Part shown: piece by piece, positions 1-6,447 of the stretch
How the letters are laid out: each line of letters starts with the position of its first letter
Numbering within the stretch: the stretch's first letter is position 1
NCBI GenBank assembly: GCA_023228705.1
Contig: JALOAS010000065.1
Coordinates: forward strand, 1-18,112
Length of the DNA stretch: 18,112 nucleotides
Direction of reading: 5' to 3'
From: Ottowia sp.
GTDB lineage: Bacteria; Pseudomonadota; Gammaproteobacteria; Burkholderiales; Burkholderiaceae_C
The notes under the pieces: model-generated
The model's database searches: none
Told to the model about the DNA's origin: nothing
Seen by the model: the letters and a program-made list of their open reading frames with translations, nothing else
Position numbers and translations under genes: made by a program

Positions 1-596
1 TGGTGCACTACAGCACCGACTACGTGTTTGACGGCAGCGGCAGCGCGCCCTGGCGCGAGGACGATGCGCCCGGCCCGCTCAACGTGTACGGCCGCACCAA
101 GCTGGCGGGCGAGCAGGCGATTGCCGGTTCCGGCTGCCGCCACCTGATGCTGCGCACCGGCTGGGTCTACGCCGCGCACGGCCACAACTTTGCCAAGACC
201 ATGCTGCGGCTGGCGCGCGAGCGCGAGCGGCTGACCGTGGTGGATGACCAGTGGGGCGCGCCGGTGGGCGCCGAGCTGCTGGCCGACGTGACCGCGCAGC
301 TGCTGCCGCGGGTGCTGGCCGACCCGGGCAAGGCGGGCACCTACCACGTGGCGGCGGCGGGCGAGACCAGCTGGCATGCCTACGCGCAGCACGTGGTGGA
401 TTTTGCGCGCCAGTTGCCCGGCGCCGGTGACTTCAGGATCCGCGAGATCGTGCCCATCCCGTCCAGCGACTATCCGCTGCCGGCACGCAGGCCGCACAAT
501 TCAAGGCTGGATACCGGCAAGCTGCGCGCAACCTTTGGCCTGACGCTGCCGCCGTGGCAGGCTGGCGTGCAGCGCATGCTGACGGAAATCACATGA
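1..596 (+). CDS. rfbD: dTDP-4-dehydrorhamnose reductase, 5'-truncated by the window
   Basis: Last step of dTDP-L-rhamnose synthesis: NAD(P)H-dependent reduction of dTDP-4-keto-L-rhamnose. The frame is open from the window edge, so the N-terminal Rossmann nucleotide-binding part lies upstream. The visible 198 codons carry the SDR-type features: the STDYVFDG segment at the very start, then the catalytic Tyr-x-x-x-Lys in YGRTKLAGE about 20 residues on, then LRTGWVY and the C-terminal substrate domain with RRPHNSRLDTGKL, typical of RmlD. The reading frame ends at TGA 594-596. Its neighbours rfbA and rfbC confirm the pathway. A 234-base repeat element separates it from rfbA, which breaks the tight spacing usual in rfb operons. 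Family assignment is secure; only the start is missing. Confidence 0.95.
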   Translation, partial: VHYSTDYVFDGSGSAPWREDDAPGPLNVYGRTKLAGEQAIAGSGCRHLMLRTGWVYAAHGHNFAKTMLRLARERERLTVVDDQWGAPVGAELLADVTAQLLPRVLADPGKAGTYHVAAAGETSWHAYAQHVVDFARQLPGAGDFRIREIVPIPSSDYPLPARRPHNSRLDTGKLRATFGLTLPPWQAGVQRMLTEIT

Positions 597-609
597 CGGA
601 TCAGATGAT

Positions 610-843
610 CCTAGAATCCGCAGTTGACCGCTTATTTTCTTTGGCAGCTATTTGTCATTGCTCGAATTTTTGCGTTTTTCAATGAACACCCATCAGGTGA
701 AGACGCTATGCGCCTGATCGCACAGCACTGGACGCGCCATGCTGCGTTGCTCCGCCTTGCAGACAGTAGTCTGCGGCGTTGTCGCGTCTTGCCTGACACG
801 CCCATCGCTGCACGCTCAGGCGCATCCTACTGCGGAATCTAGG
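610..843. repeat. Palindromic repeat element filling the rfbD-rfbA gap (family 1)
   Basis: The outer ends are an inverted pair: CCTAGAATCCGCAGTTG (610-626) against CTACTGCGGAATCTAGG (827-843), with CTAG at 611-614 and 839-842. Nested inside are ATGCGCCTGA (708-717) with its exact reverse complement at 816-825, GACGCG (731-736) with CGCGTC (783-788), and a central hairpin GCAGAC-AGTA-GTCTGC (759-774). A visibly AT-richer stretch (632-707) makes the left arm longer than the right. There is no transposase gene, so this is a non-autonomous, MITE/REP-like element by structure. Its right end touches the rfbA start codon. A lone end of the same family occurs at 6365-6385. Confidence 0.75.
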
Positions 844-1734
844 ATGACTGCGCGCAAGGGCATCATTTTGGCCGGTGGCTCGGGCACGCGCCTGCACCCG
901 GCCACGCTGGCCCTGAGCAAGCAGCTGCTGCCCATCTACGACAAGCCCATGATCTATTACCCGCTGACGACGCTGATGCTGGCGGGCATACGCGAGATCC
1001 TGGTCATCAGCACGCCGCAGGACACGCCGCGCTTTGCGCAGCTGCTGGGCGACGGCAGCCAGTGGGGCCTGTCGCTGCAGTACGCGGTGCAGGAGCGCCC
1101 GGACGGGCTGGCGCAGGCGTTCATCATTGGCGAGCGGTTCCTGGCCAACGCACCCAGCGCGCTGGTGCTGGGCGACAACATCTTTTACGGACACGACCTG
1201 GAAAAGCTGCTGCTGCACGCCGACCGGCAGGCCGAAGGCGCCACCGTTTTTGCCTACCAGGTGCGCGACCCCGAGCGCTATGGCGTGGTGGCGTTTGACA
1301 ATGAGCAGCAGGCCGTCAGCATAGAAGAAAAACCGGCCAGCCCCAAGAGCAACTACGCCGTCACCGGCCTGTATTTTTACGACGCGCAGGTGGTGGACAT
1401 TGCCAAAACCGTCAAACCCAGCGCGCGCGGCGAGCTGGAAATTACCGCCGTCAACAGCGCCTACCTGGGGCAGGGCCAGCTCAACGTCAAGATCATGGGC
1501 CGCGGCCACGCCTGGCTGGACACCGGAACGCACGACAGCCTGCTGGGCGCGAGCCAGTTCATTGCCACGCTGGAGCAGCGGCAGGGGCTGAAGATTGCCT
1601 GCCCCGAGGAAATTGCCTGGCGCAAGGGCTACATAGACAGCGCGCAGCTGGTGCAGCTGGCGCAACCGCTGGCCAAGAGCGGCTATGGCGCGTACCTGCT
1701 GCGCCTGCTGCACGATGCGGATGCCAAGGCATGA
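844..1734 (+). CDS. rfbA: Glucose-1-phosphate thymidylyltransferase
   Basis: First step of dTDP-rhamnose synthesis: joins dTTP and glucose-1-phosphate to give dTDP-glucose. From ATG 844 the protein is 296 residues, the usual RmlA length. It begins MTARKGIILAGGSGTRLHP with the nucleotide-binding GGSGTRL signature, followed by KQLLPIYDKPMIYYPL, LGDNIFYG and the EKPASPKSNYAVTGLYFYD active-site region. The frame stays open 35 codons further upstream (to an ATG at 739), but those codons are repeat element 1 and do not resemble RmlA, so I place the start at 844. The AGG directly before ATG is too close to act as a normal ribosome-binding site, so how this gene is initiated is unclear. The stop overlaps the rfbC start (ATGA), which suggests translational coupling. 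Confidence 0.96.
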   Translation: MTARKGIILAGGSGTRLHPATLALSKQLLPIYDKPMIYYPLTTLMLAGIREILVISTPQDTPRFAQLLGDGSQWGLSLQYAVQERPDGLAQAFIIGERFLANAPSALVLGDNIFYGHDLEKLLLHADRQAEGATVFAYQVRDPERYGVVAFDNEQQAVSIEEKPASPKSNYAVTGLYFYDAQVVDIAKTVKPSARGELEITAVNSAYLGQGQLNVKIMGRGHAWLDTGTHDSLLGASQFIATLEQRQGLKIACPEEIAWRKGYIDSAQLVQLAQPLAKSGYGAYLLRLLHDADAKA

Positions 1735-2288
1735 AGGTGCAGCGCACCGCCATTGCCGACGTGCTCATCCTGCAGCCGCAAGTCTTTGGCGACGCGCGCG
1801 GCTTTTTCCAGGAGAGCTGGAACCGGCGGGCCTTTGCCGCCGCCACCGGCGTGGATGCCGGGTTTGTGCAGGACAACCACAGCCGCAGCCACCGGGGCGT
1901 GCTGCGCGGCCTGCACTACCAGCTGCGGCAGCCGCAGGGCAAGCTGGTGCGCGTGGTGCGCGGCGCCGTCTTTGACGTGGCGGTGGACATCCGCCCCGGA
2001 TCGCCCACCTTTGGCCGCTGGGCCGGCGTGGTACTGAGCGCGGACAACCACCGCCAGCTCTGGGTGCCGCCGGGCCTGGCGCACGGCTTCCTGGTGCTGG
2101 CCGACGACACCGATTTCCTGTACAAGACCACCGACTACTACGCAGCCGAGCATGAGCGGGCCATTGCCTGGGACGACGCGGCCATAGGCATCCGGTGGCC
2201 GCTGGCCGAGCACGGCATTGACGCGCCGCAGCTGTCGGACAAGGACCGCGTGGCGCCGCTGCTGGCCGACGCTGAGCTGCCAGACTGA
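1731..2288 (+). CDS. rfbC: dTDP-4-dehydrorhamnose 3,5-epimerase
   Basis: Third step of dTDP-L-rhamnose synthesis: double epimerisation of dTDP-4-keto-6-deoxyglucose. The 185-residue protein matches RmlC length and cupin pattern: DARGFFQESW near residue 21, QDNHSRSHRGVLRGLHYQ at about 48-64 with the catalytic-position histidine at His62, VDIRPGSPTFG, VPPGLAHGFLVL, and YKTTDYY at 131-137 supplying the conserved tyrosine. It overlaps rfbA by four bases (ATGA) and is followed after three bases by the glycosyltransferase gene, so it sits in a compact operon. Nothing looks damaged. The assignment is secure. Confidence 0.96.
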   Translation: MKVQRTAIADVLILQPQVFGDARGFFQESWNRRAFAAATGVDAGFVQDNHSRSHRGVLRGLHYQLRQPQGKLVRVVRGAVFDVAVDIRPGSPTFGRWAGVVLSADNHRQLWVPPGLAHGFLVLADDTDFLYKTTDYYAAEHERAIAWDDAAIGIRWPLAEHGIDAPQLSDKDRVAPLLADAELPD

Positions 2289-2291
2289 AGC

Positions 2292-3119
2292 ATGGCGGCC
2301 ATGGCAACCGAAACCGTTGTCCCGGGCAGCGCTGCAGCTTGCGGCGCGCCAGGCCAGCTGGACGTGACCGTATCGGTGGTCAGCCACACGCAGGGTGCGC
2401 AGGTGCTCACCCTGCTGCAGCAACTGGCCGCGCTGGCCGCCGGCCCAAGGCGCGTGGTGGTGACGCTGAACCAGCCGGATGCCAGCACGCAACAGCAGCT
2501 TGCCGACACGGCGTGGCCGTTTGAGCTGCTGGTTGCGCGCAACGCGCAACGCCTGGGTTTTGGCGCCAACCACAACGCGGTTTTCAAGCGCGATGCGGCG
2601 CACGGGGCAACCGGGGCGTTTGCCGTGGTCAACCCGGACATCCAAATCGGCCGTGACAACCCGTTTGCAGCGGCGCTGCAGGTATTGCACGCGCGGCCGC
2701 AGGTCGGGCTGGTTTATCCGCAACAGGTCGATGCCAAGGGCGCGCCGCAAGACCACCAGCGCCTGCTGCCCACGCCCGGGCGGCTGCTGCTGCGCAGGCT
2801 CGGCCGCCACCAGGAGCGGCCTGCCCTGGCGGCACCCCACTGGGTCAATGCCGCGTTCATCGTGCTGCGGCCATCGGCGTTTGCCGCCGTAGGCGGATTT
2901 GACCCGGCGTACCGCCTCTACTGCGAAGACGTGGACCTGTGCCTGCGCCTGCAACTGGCGGGCTGGCAACTGGCTGCGGCCGAAGCCACCGTGGTGCACA
3001 CCGCCGCGCGCGCAAGCCACCGCAACGCACGCCACCTGCTCTGGCACGTGCAAAGCCTGTGGCGGCTGTGGGGGTCGGAGGCGTATGCGGCTTTTCGCAG
3101 GACAAGGGGTGGGGGTTGA
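2292..3119 (+). CDS. GT2-family glycosyltransferase, probable rhamnosyltransferase
   Basis: Predicted inverting nucleotide-sugar transferase of 275 residues acting at the cytoplasmic face in O-antigen or exopolysaccharide assembly. GT-A/GT2 features: VTVSVVSHTQG near residue 26, RLGFGANHNAVF near 92, the DxD-equivalent NPDI near 120, and the C-terminal GGFDPAYRLYCEDVDLCLRLQLAGW block whose ED pair matches the catalytic base region of WbbL-like enzymes. It lies three bases after rfbC, so a dTDP-rhamnose donor is a reasonable inference, not proof. The start ATG 2292 is the first in frame; a second ATG (2301) is possible. The C-terminus ends in RRTRGGG, immediately next to a GC-rich repeat, and may have been trimmed or extended by it. 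Confidence 0.85.
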   Translation: MAAMATETVVPGSAAACGAPGQLDVTVSVVSHTQGAQVLTLLQQLAALAAGPRRVVVTLNQPDASTQQQLADTAWPFELLVARNAQRLGFGANHNAVFKRDAAHGATGAFAVVNPDIQIGRDNPFAAALQVLHARPQVGLVYPQQVDAKGAPQDHQRLLPTPGRLLLRRLGRHQERPALAAPHWVNAAFIVLRPSAFAAVGGFDPAYRLYCEDVDLCLRLQLAGWQLAAAEATVVHTAARASHRNARHLLWHVQSLWRLWGSEAYAAFRRTRGGG

Positions 3120-3120
3120 G

Positions 3121-3270
3121 TTCTCCCTCACCCCCCACCCTCACCCCCACCCTCACCCCGGCCCTCTCCCCAAGGGAGAGGGAGAAGAGGCGGAAGGTGG
3201 GGACGCGTTCTCCCCTCTCCCCTTGCGGGAGAGGGGCTGGGGGTGAGGGTGTGGGGGGTGAGGGGAGGGG
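3121..3270. repeat. GC-rich multi-palindromic repeat, left copy (A) of the DUF559 bracket
   Basis: The core (3150-3249) begins CCCTCACCCC and ends with its inverse GGGGTGAGGG. Inside are two hairpins: CCCTCTCCC-CAA-GGGAGAGGG (3162-3182) and a 10-base stem CCCCTCTCCC (3212-3221) / GGGAGAGGGG (3227-3236) with loop CTTGC. Between them lies GAAGAGGCGGAAGGTGGGGA (3184-3203). Three imperfect CCCTCACCCC units lead in from about 3125. Copy B at 3660-3796 has the same order and orientation. Its position between the converging ends of the glycosyltransferase and DUF559 genes would also let it stop transcription or protect mRNA ends (inference). Confidence 0.85.
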
Positions 3271-3278
3271 GCAAGGGA

Positions 3279-3617
3279 TCACCCATCACCCCCCTCCTGA
3301 GCCTGATAAATCGCCTGCAACACCCCCTCCGTGTGCTGCAGCACGTCGTTGTTCCAGAAACGCAGCACGCGAAACCCCTGGCGCTGCAGCCAGCGGTCGC
3401 GCGCGCGGTCGTGTGCGGACCCGCTGTGCTGGCCGCCGTCGACTTCGATCACCAGCCTTGCGGCAAGGTTCACAAAGTCAACCACATACGGGCCGAGCGG
3501 ATGCTGGCGCCGGAACTTGCCACCTGCCAGCCGCCGCGCGCGCAGGTGGCGCCACAGCACACGTTCGGCGTCGGTCATGCTGGCGCGAAGCTGTCGGGCA
3601 AATGAGATGGAGTCCAT
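3279..3617 (-). CDS. DUF559 (Vsr-like) endonuclease-domain protein
   Basis: A 112-residue protein transcribed against all its neighbours. It begins MDSISFARQLRASMTDAERVLWRHLRARRL and continues KFRRQHPLGPYVVDFVNLAARLVIEVDGGQH. This is the DUF559 fold, related to very-short-patch repair (Vsr) and PD-(D/E)xK nucleases. Candidate active-site residues are Asp47, Glu58, Asp60 and His64, followed by the RQGFRVLRFWNNDVL segment. Length and start match the family; ATG is at 3617-3615 and TGA at 3281-3279. The gene is bracketed by two direct copies of a multi-palindromic repeat (3150-3249 and 3660-3796), and its C-terminal QEGGDG is close to repeat-like sequence. It has no evident link to polysaccharide synthesis and looks like an insertion between the two glycosyltransferase genes. 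Substrate and role are unknown. Confidence 0.88.
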   Translation of the reverse strand: MDSISFARQLRASMTDAERVLWRHLRARRLAGGKFRRQHPLGPYVVDFVNLAARLVIEVDGGQHSGSAHDRARDRWLQRQGFRVLRFWNNDVLQHTEGVLQAIYQAQEGGDG

Positions 3618-3659
3618 GGCGGTTGGGTTGTTCTGTCACCCTGCCCCCTTACCTCGTCC

Positions 3660-3796
3660 CCCTCACCCCGACCCTCTCCCCGCGGGGAGAGGGGGTAATG
3701 GAGGAGGGTGGGGTCTGCGTTTGCGGTAGAGGGAGAAGAGGCGGAAGGTGGGGAGTCTCCCCTCTCCCCTTGCGGGAGAGGGGCTGGGGGTGAGGG
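3660..3796. repeat. GC-rich multi-palindromic repeat, right copy (B) of the DUF559 bracket
   Basis: Same order and orientation as copy A, starting 510 bases further on: CCCTCACCCC, a hairpin, GAAGAGGCGGAAGGTGGGGA, a second hairpin with stem CCCCTCTCCC (3759-3768) / GGGAGAGGGG (3774-3783) and loop CTTGC, then GGGGTGAGGG (3787-3796). The first hairpin is here a perfect 22-base palindrome (3672-3693), whereas copy A has a three-base loop, so pairing is kept although the loop differs. B carries about 35 extra bases (around 3694-3729) after the first hairpin. The 304-base gap 3618-3921 holds this repeat and then about 125 bases (3797-3921) in which I see only the leader of the next gene. Confidence 0.85.
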
Positions 3797-3921
3797 GGAG
3801 GGAGTGCGGGTGGCTGGCCGAGCTCAGCTTGCAGCATACCAGCGCGGGCCAGGCTCGGCCGGCGCGATGTGGCCGGGGGCTGCGGGTGGATGGGGCGCTC
3901 TGGTACAAACAAGGCCAAAAT

Positions 3922-6198
3922 ATGCAAAACAATGACCCGCAACCCGACTCCGGGCCAGACGAGCCTGCGGGGGCAGCCTCTGGCGCCCGGCAGCCGGTGG
4001 ACATCATCGTGCCCGTTTACCGTGGGCTGGCGAGCACGCGGGCCTGCCTTGAATCGGTTCTTGCCGCCAACTGCCAGACACCCTGGCGGCTGGTGGTGAT
4101 CAACGACGCCAGCCCCGAAGCGGAGCTGCGCGCCTGGCTGCGCGCGTTTGCGGCGACCGACGCGCGCGTGGCACTGCTTGAAAACAGGGCCAACCTGGGC
4201 TTTGTCGGCACCGTCAACCGCGGCATGCGGCTGAGCGCGCAGCGCGACGTGCTGCTGCTCAACAGCGACACCGAAGTTGCTCCGGGCTGGCTCGACCGGC
4301 TCCGCGCCGCCGCGTACAGCGACGAAAAAGTGGCCAGCGTCACGCCGTTTTCAAACAATGCCACCATTTGCAGCTACCCGCGCTTTTGCCAGGACAACGC
4401 GCTGCCCGACGGTTGGGACACGGCCCGGCTCGACGCCCTGTTTGCCCGGGTTGGCGCCGGCCAGGTGCTCGACCTGCCCACCGGGGTGGGTTTTTGCATG
4501 TACATCCGCCGCGCCGCGCTGGACGAGATCGGCCTGTTTGACGAGGCCAGCTTTGGCGCCGGCTACGGCGAGGAAAACGATTTTTGCATGCGCGCGCAAG
4601 CAGCCGGGTGGCGAAACCTGCACGCACTGGACGTTTTTGTCCATCACAGCGGCGGGGTCAGCTTTGGCGACAGCAAAAGCAAGCGCGAGCGCGCCGCGAT
4701 GGATACCCTGCGCGGATTGCACCGCAGTTACGAAGCCCGGGTCCTGCGTTTTTTGCGCGACGATCCGGCGCGCCTGATGCGCACCAAGGCCGACGTAGCG
4801 CGCATTCGGGAAAACAACCTGCCCGTGATCCTTGCCGTATCCCATGACAGGGAGGGGGGCACGGCACGACATATCATCGAGCTGGCAACTCATTTGAGAC
4901 AAAAGGCACAATTTCTCGTGCTGCGTCCTGCCGCAGGCGGGCGCGTGCGCTTGCAACTGGCCTCCGAAAAAGAAGGCTTTGAACTGGTCTTCAAGCTACC
5001 CGATGAAGGCGATGCGCTGGTTGCCGTGCTGCGCGGGCTGAAAACGCGGCATGTCCACTTCCACCATCTGCTGGGGCACCAGCGTCTGGTAACGCAGCTG
5101 CCGGAACTGCTGCGAGTCCGCTACGACTTCACGGTGCACGACTACTACACATGGTGCATGCGGACCAGCCTGACCGGCCCCGACGGTGGCTACTGCGGCG
5201 AAGATGGAAGCGGGCAATGCCTGCAATGCCAGCGCCGCAACCCGGTTGCGCACCATGAAAGCATCGCGGACTGGCGACGACGCCATGTCCACCTGCTGAA
5301 TGCTGCCCGCCATGTCCTGGCACCCTCGCTGGATACGTTGGAGCGCCTGCGCAAAATCGCGCCCGATGCAAGGCTGCGCTGGGTTCCGCATACGGACGTC
5401 GATCTTGCGCACGGCTTGCCGGTGCCGGCACCTGCCCCGCTGGCCAATGATCGCCCGCTGCGAGTCGCTGTCATTGGCGCGCTCAGCGCGATCAAGGGTG
5501 CCGATCTGCTGGAGCAAGTGGCTGTTGCCGCACGCCGCCGCGGCGCACCGGTCACTTTTCATTTGCTTGGCCAGGCGTACCGCGCGTTGAAGGTTGTACC
5601 GCGTGCCAATCTGATGGTGCACGGCCGCTACGCGGAGCCGGAGCTGCCAGCGCTGCTGGATCACTTGAAGCCGGATCTGGTCTGGTTCCCGGCGCAATGG
5701 CCCGAAACGTACAGCTACACGCTGTCTGCCTGCCTGCAAAACGGATGGCCGGTGGTGGCACCTGACATTGGCGCCTTTGCCCAGCGGCTGTCCGGGCGCC
5801 GCTGGAGCTGGATCTGCCCGTGGCACCAGGATGCCGATGAGTGGCTCGCCTTTTTCATGCACCTCAGGGCGAGCCATTTCCAGACGGGAGAGAGTCCGCC
5901 GCCGGTGGCACATGCCGCGACGGACAAGGCCGTGCCGCCTGAGCTCCGCATGGTCCCATCACCCGAGTGGTATGCTGATGAATACTTGGTCGGCCTGCCC
6001 GCCACGGCAGCCATGGCGCCGTCCGCGGATTTGCTGGCAGCCGGCCTGCCCCGACGCCACACCGACTTCAGGACCCGGGCACGAGGCCAGGCGCTGGACA
6101 CGCTGGTTCACTTGCGCAACACGCGCGTGCTGGCAACCGTTGCGCGCGCCATCCCACCGCATTGGCAAACACGCGTCAAAAACTGGTTGCGGCGCTGA
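3922..6198 (+). CDS. Two-domain glycosyltransferase (GT2 + GT4-like)
   Basis: A 758-residue protein with two glycosyltransferase modules, probably adding successive sugars to a lipid-linked polysaccharide. N-terminal GT2: VDIIVPVYRG (about 26-34), ENRANLGFVGTVN, the metal-binding LLNSDTEV (about 112-119), and GAGYGEENDFCMRAQAAGW (about 213-231). C-terminal GT-B/GT4-like part: LPVILAVSHDREGGTARH (about 300), a cysteine cluster with YCGEDGSGQCLQCQ (about 424-437), LRVAVIGALSAIKGADLL, and LVWFPAQWPETYSYTLSACLQNGWPVVAPDIGAF, which matches the donor-binding E-x7-E region. I chose ATG 3922 (MQNNDPQPDSG); the frame extends upstream to 3748, but those codons translate repeat copy B. Sugar specificity cannot be read from the sequence. 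It ends two bases before repeat element 2. Confidence 0.88.
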   Translation: MQNNDPQPDSGPDEPAGAASGARQPVDIIVPVYRGLASTRACLESVLAANCQTPWRLVVINDASPEAELRAWLRAFAATDARVALLENRANLGFVGTVNRGMRLSAQRDVLLLNSDTEVAPGWLDRLRAAAYSDEKVASVTPFSNNATICSYPRFCQDNALPDGWDTARLDALFARVGAGQVLDLPTGVGFCMYIRRAALDEIGLFDEASFGAGYGEENDFCMRAQAAGWRNLHALDVFVHHSGGVSFGDSKSKRERAAMDTLRGLHRSYEARVLRFLRDDPARLMRTKADVARIRENNLPVILAVSHDREGGTARHIIELATHLRQKAQFLVLRPAAGGRVRLQLASEKEGFELVFKLPDEGDALVAVLRGLKTRHVHFHHLLGHQRLVTQLPELLRVRYDFTVHDYYTWCMRTSLTGPDGGYCGEDGSGQCLQCQRRNPVAHHESIADWRRRHVHLLNAARHVLAPSLDTLERLRKIAPDARLRWVPHTDVDLAHGLPVPAPAPLANDRPLRVAVIGALSAIKGADLLEQVAVAARRRGAPVTFHLLGQAYRALKVVPRANLMVHGRYAEPELPALLDHLKPDLVWFPAQWPETYSYTLSACLQNGWPVVAPDIGAFAQRLSGRRWSWICPWHQDADEWLAFFMHLRASHFQTGESPPPVAHAATDKAVPPELRMVPSPEWYADEYLVGLPATAAMAPSADLLAAGLPRRHTDFRTRARGQALDTLVHLRNTRVLATVARAIPPHWQTRVKNWLRR

Positions 6199-6199
6199 A

Positions 6200-6370
6200 C
6201 CTAGGAGTCTGTCGGGCTTTGGCGATCGTAGCGAGCCGAGTGGGAAAGCGAGGACAGTTTTGTTTGATTTTGAGGCGCATAGCCCAGCTATGCAACGAAA
6301 AAGCGGGCAAAAATGGACCGCTTGTCCCACCGGCGCAGTAGATTGGACCAAAGTCCGACAGGCTCCTAGG
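6200..6370. repeat. 171-base inverted-end element with CTAG flanks (family 2, MITE-like)
   Basis: The ends are an 18-base inverted repeat with two mismatches: GAGTCTGTCGGGCTTTGG (6205-6222) against CCAAAGTCCGACAGGCTC (6348-6365). Both are flanked by CTAG (6201-6204 and 6366-6369), here within CCTAGG. That is consistent with a 4-base CTAG target duplication, of the kind IS5-like transposases make (YTAR), but the family is inferred. The centre holds a perfect hairpin GCATAGC-CCA-GCTATGC (6277-6293). It contains no transposase gene. It starts two bases after the glycosyltransferase stop and separates that gene from the T2SS cluster. Confidence 0.8.
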
Positions 6371-6385
6371 ATCCGCAGTAGGTTG
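6365..6385. repeat. Lone end of the family 1 repeat
   Basis: CCTAGGATCCGCAGTAGG (6365-6382) matches the inverted ends of the element at 610-843, read outward from CTAG. No matching partner end is seen nearby. Its CCTAGG is also the right flank of family 2 element 6200-6370, so the family 2 element sits exactly at this end. Confidence 0.6.
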
Positions 6386-6433
6386 AACCGCGTCGCGCCG
6401 CGCCTGCATGCCGGAATTTGGCGCAGACCACCC

Positions 6434-6439
6434 TAAAAT
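6434..6439 (+). promoter_or_regulatory. Possible -10 element upstream of gspE
   Basis: TAAAAT lies nine bases before the gspE ATG (6448) and resembles a sigma-70 -10 box. I see no convincing -35 at the normal spacing and no Shine-Dalgarno before ATG, so a leaderless or very short-leader transcript is possible. This is the only candidate T2SS promoter motif I noticed, and it is weak. Confidence 0.25.
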
Positions 6440-6447
6440 ACGGCTTC

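Noticed and set aside
739..843. N-terminal extension of RfbA (35 codons upstream of ATG 844)
   Set aside because: These codons are the right arm of a palindromic repeat element and do not resemble RmlA, whose proteins begin just before the GGSGTRL motif.
1683..3131. Long antisense frames, such as 1683-3131 and 6457-7923 on the minus strand
   Set aside because: They lie opposite rfbC/GT2 and gspE, whose identities are clear. The peptides are low-complexity shadows produced by high GC at third positions.
3748..3921. N-terminal extension of the two-domain glycosyltransferase
   Set aside because: The first part translates the CCCTCTCCCC/GGGGAGAGG repeat into a Pro/Gly/Glu-rich string. The glycosyltransferase domain and a normal ATG begin later, at 3922.
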